Shown here piece after piece: positions 35,286 to 44,652 of a stretch of DNA of 64,000 nt. Within the stretch, counting starts at the first letter, position 1; each line of letters opens with the position of its first letter. The stretch lies in contig NZ_CP023688.1 in NCBI RefSeq assembly GCF_008704655.1, positions 2,046,001 through 2,110,000 on the forward strand. Direction: 5' to 3'. The notes beneath the pieces are model-generated. The model did no database searches, was not told where the DNA came from, and saw nothing but the letters and a program-made list of their open reading frames with translations. Made by a program: the position numbers and the translations under genes. This DNA comes from Streptomyces rimosus (GTDB lineage: Bacteria; Actinomycetota; Actinomycetes; Streptomycetales; Streptomycetaceae).

Positions 35286-36239
35286 ATGCGATCCGTAACC
35301 GGCACCGGCCTCGTCGTCACCGCGCTCGCCGCGACCCTGGCCGCGCTGCTCTTCCCGATCTGGTCGTTCGCCGGCCGGCCGGGCCAGGACGGGGGCGCCG
35401 ACACCCAGACCGTCGCGACCTCGTTCGGCCCGCTGTCCGCGCTCGACCGTGACTTCGTCAACCGCGTACGCCTGGCGGGCCTGTGGGAGCTGCCCGCGGG
35501 CCAGCAGGCCCAGCAGCGCGGCACCGTGCCGTCCGTACGGGAGGCGGGCACCCACCTCGTCGAGGGGCACACCTCGCTCGACCGGCACGTACGCGAGGTG
35601 GCGGCGCAGCTCGGTCTCGCGCTGCCCGACCGGCCCAACGCCCAGCAGCGGCACTGGCTGGCCGAGCTGAGCGCGGCGCGCGGGGCCGCGTACGACCGGA
35701 AGTTCGCGAACATCCTGCGGCTCGCGCACGGCAAGGTCTTCACCGTCGTCGCGCAGGTGCGCGCCACCACCCGCAACGCGCTCGTGCGGAGCCTGGCCGA
35801 CGACGCCAACCGCACCGTCCTGGACCACATCTCCGTCCTGGAGCACACCGGCTTCGTCGACTTCGACGCGATCGCCGAGGACGCGGCCACCTCCTCCCCG
35901 TCGCCGAGCCCCTCGGCCCCGCCGCCGTCCCTGGACGCGCCGGCCGCCACACCGACGCCCGTCACTCCGTCGGCGACGTATTCACTGCCTCCGCCCGCCA
36001 CGCCACCCGCCACCGCCACCGGGGCCCCGGAATCCGCCCGGTACCCGACGGCCGGCCTCAACACCCCCGAGAGAACGGGAAGAAGTGATCGCCCATGCAC
36101 GACCCCCGGCACTCCGCGAGCCCAAAGCCCCCGCAGAGCCCTCGCCCTTCGCCTCCCCCACGACCAGCGCCACCGCCCCACAAGCCCCCGCAGCTCCCAC
36201 GGCACCGGCGCCGGCTCGGCACCAAGCACCTCGTGCTGA
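35286..36239 (+). CDS. DUF4142 family exported protein, C-terminus uncertain
   Basis: 317 residues as read. An N-terminal signal/anchor helix (residues ~5-27) and a four-helix DUF4142-like (ferritin-like fold) domain (LSALDRDFVNRVRLAGLWELPAGQQA to HISVLEHTGF) are followed by a Pro/Ser/Thr-rich tail. The reading frame runs 145 bp into the next gene, and the last ~50 residues look like an out-of-frame read of it. In the other frame a TGA at 36086-36088 sits 6 bp before the DUF1996 ATG, so a one- or two-base indel in the tail (about 36000-36085), or a sequencing error, would restore a normal end. Role unknown. Confidence 0.75.
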   Translation: MRSVTGTGLVVTALAATLAALLFPIWSFAGRPGQDGGADTQTVATSFGPLSALDRDFVNRVRLAGLWELPAGQQAQQRGTVPSVREAGTHLVEGHTSLDRHVREVAAQLGLALPDRPNAQQRHWLAELSAARGAAYDRKFANILRLAHGKVFTVVAQVRATTRNALVRSLADDANRTVLDHISVLEHTGFVDFDAIAEDAATSSPSPSPSAPPPSLDAPAATPTPVTPSATYSLPPPATPPATATGAPESARYPTAGLNTPERTGRSDRPCTTPGTPRAQSPRRALALRLPHDQRHRPTSPRSSHGTGAGSAPSTSC

Positions 36240-37402
36240 TCGCCCTGCTCGCCGTGCTCGGCTCGGCCGGCACCTTCGTCTCCGTCACCGGTAACGCCTC
36301 GGCTCACAACGCCACTCCCCCGTCCGGGTCCCCGCCCGTCGATCCGTCACCTTCACCCTCGTCACCCAGCGTGACAGACCCCACTGACAACGCCCCCGCC
36401 GACGCTTCCACCAGCGCTTCCGCCGGATCCTCGCGCACCCCGGCGGACGCCCCCGACGATCCCGCGGGCCCGGCCGGCTCCGGCTCCCCCAGCGGCTCCA
36501 CCGGTCCGGGCCAAAGCGTCCCGGCCGCAGGGGACTTCGCCGACATCCGCTCCGTACGCCCCGGCCCCCGCCCTCCGCGCGACGGACCCGGCGCGTCCAC
36601 CGGCACCTTCACCAGCGACTGCGGCCGCAACGAGGAGCGGCACAACAACCCCGACAACTTCATCGTCACTCCCGGTGTCCGCAACGGCGCCCACCACCTG
36701 CACGACTACGTCGGCAACCGCTCCACGGACGCCTTCTCCACCGACGGCTCGCTGCGCGCGGCCGGCACCACCTGCGCCGGCGGCGACAAGTCGGCGTACT
36801 TCTGGCCCGTACTGCGCCGCCTCAGTGGCGGGGACGGCCCGAGCAGCGGCAACGGGCAGGACCCGGCGGACGGGAACGTGGGGCGGGTGCTGACGCCGTC
36901 CTCGGTCTCGCTGACCTTCCGCGGCAGCCCGGCGGGCAAGGTCGCCGCCATGCCCGAGGGCCTGCGCGCCATCACCGGCGACGCCAAGGCGTTCACCAAC
37001 GGCACCGCCAACGCGCGGGCGCAGTGGACCTGCACCGGCTTCGAGGACCGGCGGCTGGCGGACAAGTACCCGCTGTGTCCCGGCGGCAGCCGGGCCGTAC
37101 GCGTCCTGGACTTCCCCAGCTGCTGGGACGGGACGAACAAGGACAGCGCCAACCACCGCACCCACCTCGTCTTCCCCGACCGGGCCTCCGGCCGCTGCCC
37201 CGGCGGCACGAAGGCCGTGCCCCAGCTCCAGATGCGGCTGACCTACGCCGTCACCCCCCGGCCGCGCGCCTTCGCCCTGGACAGCTTCCCCGAGCAACTG
37301 CGCAAGCCGGTGACCGATCACGCCGACTTCGCCAACTTCATGCCGCGCGACCTGATGGCGCGCGCGGTGGCGTGCATCAACTCCGGCCGCCGCTGCCGCT
37401 GA
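36095..37402 (+). CDS. DUF1996 domain secreted protein
   Basis: 435 residues. The first ~45 residues are Pro/His-rich, then a signal-like helix (KHLVLIALLAVLGSAGTFVSV) ends near ASAHN, so export is likely. After a Pro/Ser/Thr/Asp-rich linker, DUF1996 covers residues ~190-430: FTSDCGRNEERHNNPDNFIVTPGV, GAHHLHDYVGN, YFWPVLRR, a region CPGGSRAVRVLDFPSCWDGTN, and DSANHRTHLVFP. Paired Cys residues suggest disulfides. DUF1996 proteins occur in actinomycetes and fungi; activity is unknown. It overlaps the apparent 3' end of the DUF4142 frame. Confidence 0.82.
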   Translation: MHDPRHSASPKPPQSPRPSPPPRPAPPPHKPPQLPRHRRRLGTKHLVLIALLAVLGSAGTFVSVTGNASAHNATPPSGSPPVDPSPSPSSPSVTDPTDNAPADASTSASAGSSRTPADAPDDPAGPAGSGSPSGSTGPGQSVPAAGDFADIRSVRPGPRPPRDGPGASTGTFTSDCGRNEERHNNPDNFIVTPGVRNGAHHLHDYVGNRSTDAFSTDGSLRAAGTTCAGGDKSAYFWPVLRRLSGGDGPSSGNGQDPADGNVGRVLTPSSVSLTFRGSPAGKVAAMPEGLRAITGDAKAFTNGTANARAQWTCTGFEDRRLADKYPLCPGGSRAVRVLDFPSCWDGTNKDSANHRTHLVFPDRASGRCPGGTKAVPQLQMRLTYAVTPRPRAFALDSFPEQLRKPVTDHADFANFMPRDLMARAVACINSGRRCR

Positions 37403-37595
37403 GGAACACGGGACCGTACGCACGCAAGGCTGTACGAGCCGAACGGCCGTGGCCCCCGCACCGCGCTCCACTCGTTGGGGGCATAGCTCCCGACACCGGA
37501 GGGCGGTGCTTTACAAGCCCAACCCTCGCCCCAACTATCCCTTTTGTATGCGCACCGGGCGTCTCCACGGCGCCTCCATACGAAGGGACGGCTTT

Positions 37596-39245
37596 GTGAA
37601 AGCAGTAGCGCTCTACGGCACCCTCGGGTCGCTGGTCCTGTCCGCCCTCGTCGCCGTCCCGGCCGGCGGCACCACCCGGCCCGCGGAGGCCCCGGTCAGG
37701 ACCCCGGCCCCCGCGCCGCACCGGATCACCTTCGGCCACTGCGCACCCGAGGAGCACCTGCCGGCCGGCGTGGAGTGCGGCCGCCTCGCCGTCCCGCTGG
37801 ACTACGCCCACCCCAAGGGCAAGAAGATCTCCCTCACCGTGAGCCGGGCCCGCGCCACCGGCTCCCCCAGGGAACGCCAGGGCTCGCTCGTCTTCAACCC
37901 GGGCGGACCCGGGGCGTCCAGCATGAACTTCCCGCTGTACGGGCAGCTGGACCGGTGGCGCAAGACGGCGCGGGCCTACGACCTCGTCGGGTACGCGCCG
38001 CGCGGCGTCGGGCGCTCGGCGCCGCTGTCCTGCCAGGACCCGGCGGAGTTCACCAAGATCCCGAGCCGGAGCCCGAAGCTTCCCCCGGAGGCGTTCAAGC
38101 GGAAGAAGTTCGCCGAGGCGAAGGCGTACGCGCAGGGCTGCGCGCGCAACGCGGGCCCGGCCCTTCGCCACTTCACGTCCGCCAACAACGCCCGCGACCT
38201 GGACATGCTGCGCGCCGGGCTCGGCGAGAAGAAGCTCACCTTCATGGGCGCGTCCTACGGCACCTACTTCGGGGCCGTGTACGCGACGCTCTTCCCCGGC
38301 CACGTCCGCCGCATGGTCTTCGACAGCGTCGTCAATCCAGACCCCCGGCACGTCTGGTACCGCAACAATCTCGCCCAGAACATCGGCTTCGAGCGCCGCT
38401 GGCAGGACTGGGCCCGCTGGGTGGCCAAGCACCACAAGGTCTACCACCTGGGTACGACACCGCGGGCGGTGCTGCGCACGTACGACACCGTGCGGGCGCG
38501 GCTGGACCGCAAGCCGCTGGGCGGAAAGGTCGGGTCGGCGCAGCTCCAGGCGGCGTTCCTCAAGACGGGCTACAACGACGCGTACTGGCCGGTGCGCGCG
38601 GCGGCGCTCGCCGCGTACGTCAAGGGCGACCCGAAACCGCTCCTCAAGCAGGCCACCCCGCTGCCGGACGGCGCGAAGTCGGACGAGAACGGCAACGCGG
38701 TCTATACGGCGGTGGAGTGCAACGACGGGCTGTGGCCGCGTGACCTGCGGGTCTGGGACCGGGACAACACCGCGAGCGCGCGGGTGGCACCCTTCGAGAC
38801 CTGGGACAACGCCTGGATGAACATGCCGTGCGCCTTCTGGCCCCGCTTCTCGCCCAGGGGCGCCGCCGCCGTACAGGACCCGATGGGCTACGCGGCGGAC
38901 GTGGGCGAGGCGGCCATGCCGCCGGCCGGTGCGCCGCACCGTCCGGTGGACGTGCGTACGGCGCCGGGCGCGCTGCCGCCGGTGCTGCTGCTGTCGGCCG
39001 AGCGGGACGCCGCCACACCGCACGCCGGCGCGATCGAGCTGCGGCGCCGGCTGCCCGGCTCGGCGCTGGTGACCGAGCGCGGCGCGGGTACGCACGGTGT
39101 CTCGTTCGGCACGAACACCTGCGCCAACCAGTATGTGGAGCGGTATCTGCTGACCGGGCGGACCCCGGCGCGGGACACGTACTGCGGGCCGCGCGCGGAG
39201 CCCAAGCCGGTGCTGCCGACGGCCGGGAAGCGCGGGAGCAAGTAG
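37596..39245 (+). CDS. Secreted alpha/beta hydrolase, tripeptidyl aminopeptidase-like
   Basis: 549 residues. Signal-like start VKAVALYGTLGSLVLSALVAVPAGG, then an alpha/beta-hydrolase fold: VFNPGGPGASS (oxyanion region), GYAPRGVGRS, and GASYGTYFGAVYA with the nucleophilic Ser. The Asp/His part is in the C-terminal TAP-like region (LLLSAERDAATPHAGA and GTHGVSFG). Streptomyces tripeptidyl aminopeptidases have this layout and release N-terminal tripeptides in the extracellular space. The GTG at 37596 follows GAAGGGA. An upstream in-frame start at 37449 would place the signal 50 residues in and is not used. Confidence 0.85.
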   Translation: MKAVALYGTLGSLVLSALVAVPAGGTTRPAEAPVRTPAPAPHRITFGHCAPEEHLPAGVECGRLAVPLDYAHPKGKKISLTVSRARATGSPRERQGSLVFNPGGPGASSMNFPLYGQLDRWRKTARAYDLVGYAPRGVGRSAPLSCQDPAEFTKIPSRSPKLPPEAFKRKKFAEAKAYAQGCARNAGPALRHFTSANNARDLDMLRAGLGEKKLTFMGASYGTYFGAVYATLFPGHVRRMVFDSVVNPDPRHVWYRNNLAQNIGFERRWQDWARWVAKHHKVYHLGTTPRAVLRTYDTVRARLDRKPLGGKVGSAQLQAAFLKTGYNDAYWPVRAAALAAYVKGDPKPLLKQATPLPDGAKSDENGNAVYTAVECNDGLWPRDLRVWDRDNTASARVAPFETWDNAWMNMPCAFWPRFSPRGAAAVQDPMGYAADVGEAAMPPAGAPHRPVDVRTAPGALPPVLLLSAERDAATPHAGAIELRRRLPGSALVTERGAGTHGVSFGTNTCANQYVERYLLTGRTPARDTYCGPRAEPKPVLPTAGKRGSK

Positions 39246-39267
39246 CGCGGCGGACCGCTCAGTGAGC

Positions 39268-39296
39268 GACAGGCCGGGTGGCGCACCCGGCCTGTC
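39268..39296. terminator. Bidirectional terminator between hydrolase and hemQ
   Basis: GACAGGCCGGGTG / CACCCGGCCTGTC, perfect 13-bp arms with a 3-nt loop, between the convergent hydrolase and hemQ stops. No U tract. Confidence 0.65.
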
Positions 39297-39328
39297 CCGC
39301 TGTCCGGGACCGGTACGGCCCCGCCGGC

Positions 39329-40057
39329 TCAGGCCAGCCCGGCGACCAGCTCGGCGACCGGCTTGCGGCGGCCGGTGTAGAACGGCACCTCCTCGCGGAC
39401 GTGCATCCGCGCCTCGGAGCCGCGCAGGTGGCGCATGAGGTCGACGATGCGGTACAGCTCGTCGGCCTCGAAGGCGAGGATCCACTCGTAGTCGCCCAGC
39501 GAGAAGGACGGCACCGTGTTGGCGCGCACGTCCGGGAAGCCGCGGGCCATCTTGCCGTGGTCGGCGAGCATCCGGCGGCGGTCCTCGTCGGGGAGCAGGT
39601 ACCAGTCGTAGGACCGCACGAAGGGGTAGACGCTCACGTACTCGCGGGCGACCTCGTCGGCCAGGAACGCCGGGATGTGCGACTTGTTGAACTCGGCCGG
39701 GCGGTGCAGCGCCATGTTCGACCACACCGGCTCCAGCGCGCGGCCGAGCCTGGTGCGGCGGAAGAGGTTGTACGCCTCCTGGAGCGCGTCGGAGCTCTCC
39801 GAGTGCCACCAGATCATCACGTCGGCGTCGGCGCGCAGACCGGAGACGTCGTACGTGCCGCGCACCACGACATCCTTGGCGGCGAGCTGCGCGAACAGCG
39901 TCTCGACCTCGTCGGCGTAGCCGGTGCGGTCCTCGGGCAGCACGTCGCGCAGCTTGAACACCGACCAGAGCGTGTAGCGGATGACCTCGTTCAGGTCCTT
40001 CGCCTTCTTGCCGGCGTTCGGGGTCTTCTCGGGAGCGGGGGCGGAAGCGTCAGTCAT
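39329..40057 (-). CDS. hemQ: Coproheme decarboxylase HemQ (ChdC)
   Basis: 242 residues of the chlorite-dismutase-like family. HemQ/ChdC decarboxylates coproheme twice to give heme b, the last step of the coproporphyrin pathway in actinobacteria and firmicutes. Seen: [49 protein letters not shown] (with catalytic Tyr area), [10 protein letters not shown] (axial His region) and [11 protein letters not shown]. The ATG at 40057 is preceded by the hemY stop 11 bp upstream, so the two are in one operon. Missing from the window is the ferrochelatase (CpfC). Confidence 0.92.
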   Translation of the reverse strand: MTDASAPAPEKTPNAGKKAKDLNEVIRYTLWSVFKLRDVLPEDRTGYADEVETLFAQLAAKDVVVRGTYDVSGLRADADVMIWWHSESSDALQEAYNLFRRTRLGRALEPVWSNMALHRPAEFNKSHIPAFLADEVAREYVSVYPFVRSYDWYLLPDEDRRRMLADHGKMARGFPDVRANTVPSFSLGDYEWILAFEADELYRIVDLMRHLRGSEARMHVREEVPFYTGRRKPVAELVAGLA

Positions 40058-40067
40058 GGGTCCATTC

Positions 40068-41534
40068 TCACTCGGCCGGTGCGGCGGCTTGCGGCAGGGT
40101 GTCCAAGATGTCGTCCGCGGCCGCGCGGGCCGACGCGATGCAGGCCGGAATGCCCACGCCCTCGTAGAGCGCCCCGCATACCCGCAGGCCGGGCAGCTTT
40201 CCGGCCTCGGCCCGGATGCGGGCCACCCGGTCCAGGTGGCCGACCGGGTACTGCGGCAGCCCGCCGTCCCAGCGGGTGACCTGCTGGGCCACGGGCCGGG
40301 CGGCCAGTCCCACCGCCTCGCCGAGGTCGCGCAGCGACAGGTCCACCAGGTCGGCGTCGTCGCGCTCCAGGTCGGCCACGTCGCCGTAGCGCCCCACGGA
40401 GGTGCGCAGCACGAACAGGTCCCGGTCGGCGTCCGCGAGCCAGCCCCACTTGTTGCTCGCGAAGGTGGACGCCTTGATCTTGCGGCCGTCGACCGGCGGG
40501 ACGAGGAAGCCGCTGCCGGACAGCGCCGCCTCCACGTCCGCACGGCGGAAGGCCATGGTCACCAGGGCCATGGAGGCGTACTCGACGGCGGACAGCTCGG
40601 TGGCGGCGACGGGCGCCTCGGCGGCCAGCAGCCGGGCGGCCGCGGGCGCCGGCGTCGCCAGGACCACGGCGTCCGCTTCCAGCGCCGCCGGGCCGTCCCC
40701 GCCGTCCAGGACGACGCGCCAGCCGCCGGCGGTGCGGCGCAGCTCCCGTACGGGGCTTTCTGTACGAATGGTGCCGCCCGCGGCCCTTACCGCGTCGGCG
40801 ACGGCGCCCGGCAGCGTGCCCACACCGCCGTCGATGCCCATGAACACCGGCGCCGGCGCCTGGCCGGGCCCGTCGGCGCGCGCCGCCGCGCGCGCTTGGA
40901 TGCCCCGTACGCCCTCGATCAGCGAGCGCTCGGCGCGCGCGGCCTCGAAGAGCTGCGGTACGGCGGCGCGCATCGAGATCTGGTAGGCGTCGCCCGCGTA
41001 GACGCCGCCGAGCAGCGGCTCGACGAGCCGGTCCACGACCTCGCGGCCGAGCCGTTCGGCGACATACGCGCCGACCGCCACGTCCGCGCCGACCTCCGTA
41101 CGCGCCAGCGTCTCGTCCTCGGCGATCCGCGCCATGCCCTCGGCAGAGATCACGCCGGAGGCGGCCAGCAGGCCCAGGTCACCGGGCACGCCCATCACAT
41201 GGCCCTTGGGCATCGGCCGCAGCGCGCCGCGCGTCCACAGGGCGGCGGTCGCGGTGGTGGGCGGCTGCAGCCGGTCCCCGAGGCCCACGGCACGCGCCAG
41301 GTCCACCGCCTCCGGCCGCCTGGCCAGCATCGACTCGGCACCGAGATCGACCGGTACACCCGCGATCTCCCCGGCGCGCAGCTTGCCGCCCAACCGCCCG
41401 GACGCTTCCAGTACGGTCACCCGCGCACCGCCACCGAGCAATCGGTGGGCCGCCGCCAGGCCCGAGATGCCCCCACCGATGACGACGACGTGACTTCCGG
41501 GCGCGCGGCCCGTACTGGTGTGCGCTGTGCTCAT
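40068..41534 (-). CDS. hemY: Coproporphyrinogen/protoporphyrinogen oxidase (HemY/CgoX type)
   Basis: 488-residue FAD enzyme oxidising coproporphyrinogen III to coproporphyrin III in the route ending with HemQ. Often annotated hemG in Streptomyces. It has the dinucleotide-binding [15 protein letters not shown] near the start, [25 protein letters not shown] and a C-terminal FAD segment [21 protein letters not shown]. Gap to hemQ is 10 bp. The start ATG is at 41534, divergent from the DUF4349 gene. Full length for the family. Confidence 0.9.
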   Translation of the reverse strand: MSTAHTSTGRAPGSHVVVIGGGISGLAAAHRLLGGGARVTVLEASGRLGGKLRAGEIAGVPVDLGAESMLARRPEAVDLARAVGLGDRLQPPTTATAALWTRGALRPMPKGHVMGVPGDLGLLAASGVISAEGMARIAEDETLARTEVGADVAVGAYVAERLGREVVDRLVEPLLGGVYAGDAYQISMRAAVPQLFEAARAERSLIEGVRGIQARAAARADGPGQAPAPVFMGIDGGVGTLPGAVADAVRAAGGTIRTESPVRELRRTAGGWRVVLDGGDGPAALEADAVVLATPAPAAARLLAAEAPVAATELSAVEYASMALVTMAFRRADVEAALSGSGFLVPPVDGRKIKASTFASNKWGWLADADRDLFVLRTSVGRYGDVADLERDDADLVDLSLRDLGEAVGLAARPVAQQVTRWDGGLPQYPVGHLDRVARIRAEAGKLPGLRVCGALYEGVGIPACIASARAAADDILDTLPQAAAPAE

Positions 41535-41669
41535 GCCCCCACTCTCTCAGAAGCCGCCTCCTCCGGAGTCCGGTCCGTGACCGCATCGCGACCCACGAAC
41601 GGCAACCCACGGCTCCCCCGCCCCGTCGAAGTGGCAACGACAGCACACCACTTCGGGGGGGTACGGATC

Positions 41670-42689
41670 ATGGGCACAGCGAGCCGGGCGTACGGGGCGC
41701 GGCGGGCGGCCGCGGGAACGCTGCTCGCGGCGTCCCTCGCGGTCGCGGGGTGCGGGGCCGCCGGGCAGGGCGACTCCGGGCCGGCGAGCGCGCCGCAGGC
41801 TGACAAGGGCTCCGCGCGGGGCGAGCAGGGCATGGTCGGTCCGAAGGCGCCTGGCGGCGCGGCGTCGGCCGACGGCAAGGCGGGGTCCGGGGCGGGCAGC
41901 GGGACCGGGAAGCCCACGCAGGTCTCGACGGCGCAGATCATCCGTACGGCGACGATCACCGTCGAGGCCGCGGACGTACCGGGAGCGCTGGCCAAGGCCC
42001 GTACGGCGGCGAAGGGCACCGGCGGCTACGTCGAGGACGAGTCCACCGACCGGGACGGCGAGGGCCGGGAGCGCTCCCGGGTCGTCCTGCGGGTGCCGCC
42101 CGAGGCGTACGACGGGCTGCTGGACCGGCTCTCCCGCCTGGGCACGCTCAAGGAGCGCCAGGTCTCGGCGAAGGACGTGACCGACCAGGTCGTGGATACC
42201 GACAGCCGCATCAGGTCGCAGCAGGCCAGCGTGGCGCGGGTGCGGGCGCTGATGGACAAGGCCACGTCGATCGGCGACATCGTCACGCTGGAGTCCGAAC
42301 TCAGCCGCCGCCAGTCGGAACTGGAGTCCCTACAGGCGCGCTTGAAGTCCCTGAAGGAGCAGACCGGCATGGCCACGGTCACGCTGGTGCTGCGCGAGCC
42401 GGACGCGGCGGACGACGACGGGGAGACCACCTTCGGTGACGCGCTCAGCAGCGGCTGGGACGCCTTCACGGCGGGGGTGCGGTGGCTGCTGGTGGCGGTC
42501 GGCGCGGCGCTGCCGTTCCTCGCGGCCGGAGCGCTGGTGTACGGGCTGTGGCGGGTGCTGCGGGGCCGGCTGCCGAGGCGTACGCGGACGTTCGACGTCC
42601 CCCCGGCACCGCCGCGGCAGTACCCCGCGGAAGCCGCGCCGGAGGGCACGGACACCACACGGGAGGGTGACGCCCCGGGGGCCCGTTGA
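41670..42689 (+). CDS. DUF4349 domain lipoprotein
   Basis: 339 residues. Lipobox AVAGC predicts lipidation at Cys28. A Gly/Ala/Ser-rich linker leads to the DUF4349 domain (IIRTATITVEAADV, YVEDESTDRDGEGRERSRVVLRVP, DVTDQVVDTDSRIRSQQASVARVRALMDKATSIGDI), which includes a coiled coil around residues 185-240. A membrane helix near residues 272-295 and a proline-rich cytoplasmic tail follow. Having both a lipid anchor and a later helix is odd but usual for this family. Start ATG at 41670; function unknown (envelope-associated). Confidence 0.85.
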   Translation: MGTASRAYGARRAAAGTLLAASLAVAGCGAAGQGDSGPASAPQADKGSARGEQGMVGPKAPGGAASADGKAGSGAGSGTGKPTQVSTAQIIRTATITVEAADVPGALAKARTAAKGTGGYVEDESTDRDGEGRERSRVVLRVPPEAYDGLLDRLSRLGTLKERQVSAKDVTDQVVDTDSRIRSQQASVARVRALMDKATSIGDIVTLESELSRRQSELESLQARLKSLKEQTGMATVTLVLREPDAADDDGETTFGDALSSGWDAFTAGVRWLLVAVGAALPFLAAGALVYGLWRVLRGRLPRRTRTFDVPPAPPRQYPAEAAPEGTDTTREGDAPGAR

Positions 42690-42759
42690 CAGCCGTACGC
42701 GGCGGGCAAAGACTCGGGGCGGTAGCGCCGATCTTCGAGCGGACAGGGCGGGCGGGCTG

Positions 42760-43974
42760 ATGACCGAGCAGGGTGCACGAGGCGCTGGGGGCGCCCGTGA
42801 TGTGTATGTGGTGGATGCGGTGCGGACGCCGGTCGGCCGGTATGGCGGTGCGCTCAGTGGTGTGCGGCCCGATGATCTGGCGGCGCATGTGGTGCGGGCG
42901 CTGGTGGAGCGCACGCCGCGGCTGGATCCGGCGCGGATCGATGATGTGGTGTTCGGGGATGCGAACGGGGCGGGGGAGGACAACCGCAATGTGGCGCGGA
43001 TGGCGGTGCTGCTGGCCGGGCTGCCGGTGACGGTGCCGGGGGTGACGGTCAACCGGCTGTGCGGCTCCGGCCTGGAGGCGGTGATCCAGGCTGCCCGCAG
43101 TATTGCCCTGGGCGATGCGCAGGTGGTGCTGGCCGGCGGGGTGGAGTCGATGAGCCGCGCCCCCTACGTGCTGCCCAAGCCCGAGCGGGCCTTTCCGGCC
43201 GGGCACCAGGAGCTGTTCTCCTCCACGCTGGGCTGGCGCATGACCAACCCTGGTATGGCGCCGGAGTGGACGGTGGCGCTGGGCGAGGGCGCGGAGCTGA
43301 TCGCCGACAAGTACGGCATCGACCGGGCGGCGCAGGATGCGTTTGCGCTGGCCAGTCACCGCAAGGCGGCGCGTGCCTGGGAGGCGGGGGCGTACGAGGC
43401 TGAGGTGGTGCCGGTGCCGGGGGTGGATCTGGCCCGTGATGAGTCGATCCGGGCCACCACCACGGCGGAGGCGCTGGGCAGGCTGCGGCCGGCCTTTCGC
43501 CCGGAGGGCGGGACGGTCACCGCGGGCAATGCCTCTCCGCTGAGCGACGGCGCCGCCGCCCTGCTGCTGGCCGATGAGCGGGGGCTGCGGGCCACCGGCC
43601 GTGACCCGCTGGCCCGCATCGGTGTGAGCGCGGTGACCGGCATCGAGCCGCAGCTGTTCGGCCTGGGCCCGGTCGAGGCGGTGCGCCGCGCCCTGCACAA
43701 GGCCGGGCGGGGTTTGGGGGATCTGGCGGTGGTGGAGCTGAACGAGGCGTTCGCGGCGCAGGCGCTGGGCTGTCTGGCGCAGTGGCCCGGTCTGGATTCG
43801 GAGGTGGTCAATCCGCGTGGCGGTGCGATCGCGCTGGGGCATCCGCTGGGGGCCTCCGGGGCCCGGCTGGCCGGGGCGGTGGCCCATCAGCTGGCCGCCC
43901 GCGGCCGCGGTACCGGCCTGGCCGCCCTGTGCATCGGCGTCGGCCAGGGCCTCGCCCTCACCCTCGAACGCTGA
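42760..43974 (+). CDS. Acyl-CoA thiolase (PcaF/PaaJ-like) with atypical codon use
   Basis: 404 residues. Thiolase signatures: VNRLCGSGLEA with acylation Cys101, ELNEAFA, GHPLGASGARL and LCIGVGQG (base Cys). The closest match by pattern is beta-ketoadipyl-CoA or acetyl-CoA C-acyltransferase. Codon use differs from its neighbours: GAT, TAT, CAT and GGT are frequent, especially in the first third, where the flanking genes use almost only C/G-ending codons; this suggests recent horizontal acquisition or recombination. No ring-cleavage or paa genes are adjacent. ATG at 42760; 70 bp from the DUF4349 stop. Confidence 0.88.
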   Translation: MTEQGARGAGGARDVYVVDAVRTPVGRYGGALSGVRPDDLAAHVVRALVERTPRLDPARIDDVVFGDANGAGEDNRNVARMAVLLAGLPVTVPGVTVNRLCGSGLEAVIQAARSIALGDAQVVLAGGVESMSRAPYVLPKPERAFPAGHQELFSSTLGWRMTNPGMAPEWTVALGEGAELIADKYGIDRAAQDAFALASHRKAARAWEAGAYEAEVVPVPGVDLARDESIRATTTAEALGRLRPAFRPEGGTVTAGNASPLSDGAAALLLADERGLRATGRDPLARIGVSAVTGIEPQLFGLGPVEAVRRALHKAGRGLGDLAVVELNEAFAAQALGCLAQWPGLDSEVVNPRGGAIALGHPLGASGARLAGAVAHQLAARGRGTGLAALCIGVGQGLALTLER

Positions 43975-43987
43975 CCGGACGGAGCGC

Positions 43988-44497
43988 TCATTCGCGGGCC
44001 CGGTAGCCGTTCAGTATCTCCAGATACGCCCTGCCCGCGTCCGTGAGGGCGAAGTGCTCCCGCACGTCCCCGACCTCGCCCATCTGCGCGAACGTGCGCC
44101 CCGGCAGACGTTCGATCAGGCCCGTGCCGGTGAGGCGGCGCAGTTCGGCGTCGAGGAGCGGGCGGGTGTAACCGCTGTCGTACGGGAGCGGTGTCCCGTC
44201 GGCGAGCGCCTGGAGGTGCCGCAGTTCCTCGCGCGGCACCAGGTGCTCGAAGAGGAACTTCATCCGTTCCATCTCCTGTTGCTGACCGGCCTGGGTCTTC
44301 TTGATCTCGCGCAGCACCACGCCGCCCGCGACCGTGTCGATCCGCTGGAGGATCGTCGACATCCAGGGGATCAGCGCGAGGACGAGCAGCGCCACGGCCG
44401 TCGCGTCCACCCGCTCCGGGACGAGGAGTTTGAGGGCGAGGCCGACCAGCGCCGCCACGGTCACCGCCGTACGCGTCCACAGGTCCTCCTTGGACAC
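43988..44497 (-). CDS. Membrane-anchored protein with C-terminal winged-helix-like region
   Basis: 169 residues. Two membrane helices (residues ~10-28 and ~34-50) are followed by a coiled helix (REIKKTQAGQQQEMERMKFLFEHL) and a C-terminal region (TRPLLDAELRRLTGTGLIERL, HFALTDAGRAYLEIL) shaped like a winged-helix DNA-binding or protein-interaction domain. The GTG at 44497 follows GGGAGGGGG. Start further upstream (44587) would add a basic non-hydrophobic leader. Not a recognised family; a membrane-bound regulator is an inference. Convergent with the thiolase and divergent from the aldehyde dehydrogenase. Confidence 0.7.
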   Translation of the reverse strand: MSKEDLWTRTAVTVAALVGLALKLLVPERVDATAVALLVLALIPWMSTILQRIDTVAGGVVLREIKKTQAGQQQEMERMKFLFEHLVPREELRHLQALADGTPLPYDSGYTRPLLDAELRRLTGTGLIERLPGRTFAQMGEVGDVREHFALTDAGRAYLEILNGYRARE

Positions 44498-44652
44498 GGT
44501 CCCCCCCTCCCGCCCGCCGTCCTCAGTGACGCTGCCTCCCTGGAGCGGCGCCCGCAAGGCCCGCACCCCGCCGTCCTCGTCGATCACCGGTGCGAGAGGA
44601 TGAACCGAACTGGTTCATTCCTCAACCGTTCCCCTCGACCGGAGGTTGCGCG

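Noticed and set aside
33257..36307. 1016-codon minus-strand frame opposite the MNIO/TIGR04222 genes
   Set aside because: Its composition is repetitive Ser/Arg/Pro, mirroring the plus-strand genes; no domain recognised.
32500..37400. A full RiPP biosynthetic cluster with protease and dedicated exporter
   Set aside because: Beyond the MNIO and the Cys-tail protein, flanking genes (LysE exporter, DUF4142, DUF1996, aminopeptidase) have no sequence feature tying them to the pair; only the overlap is firm.
37377..39809. 810-codon minus-strand frame opposite the tripeptidyl-aminopeptidase-like gene
   Set aside because: Shadow frame; no similarity, and it also crosses the hydrolase/hemQ terminator and part of hemQ.
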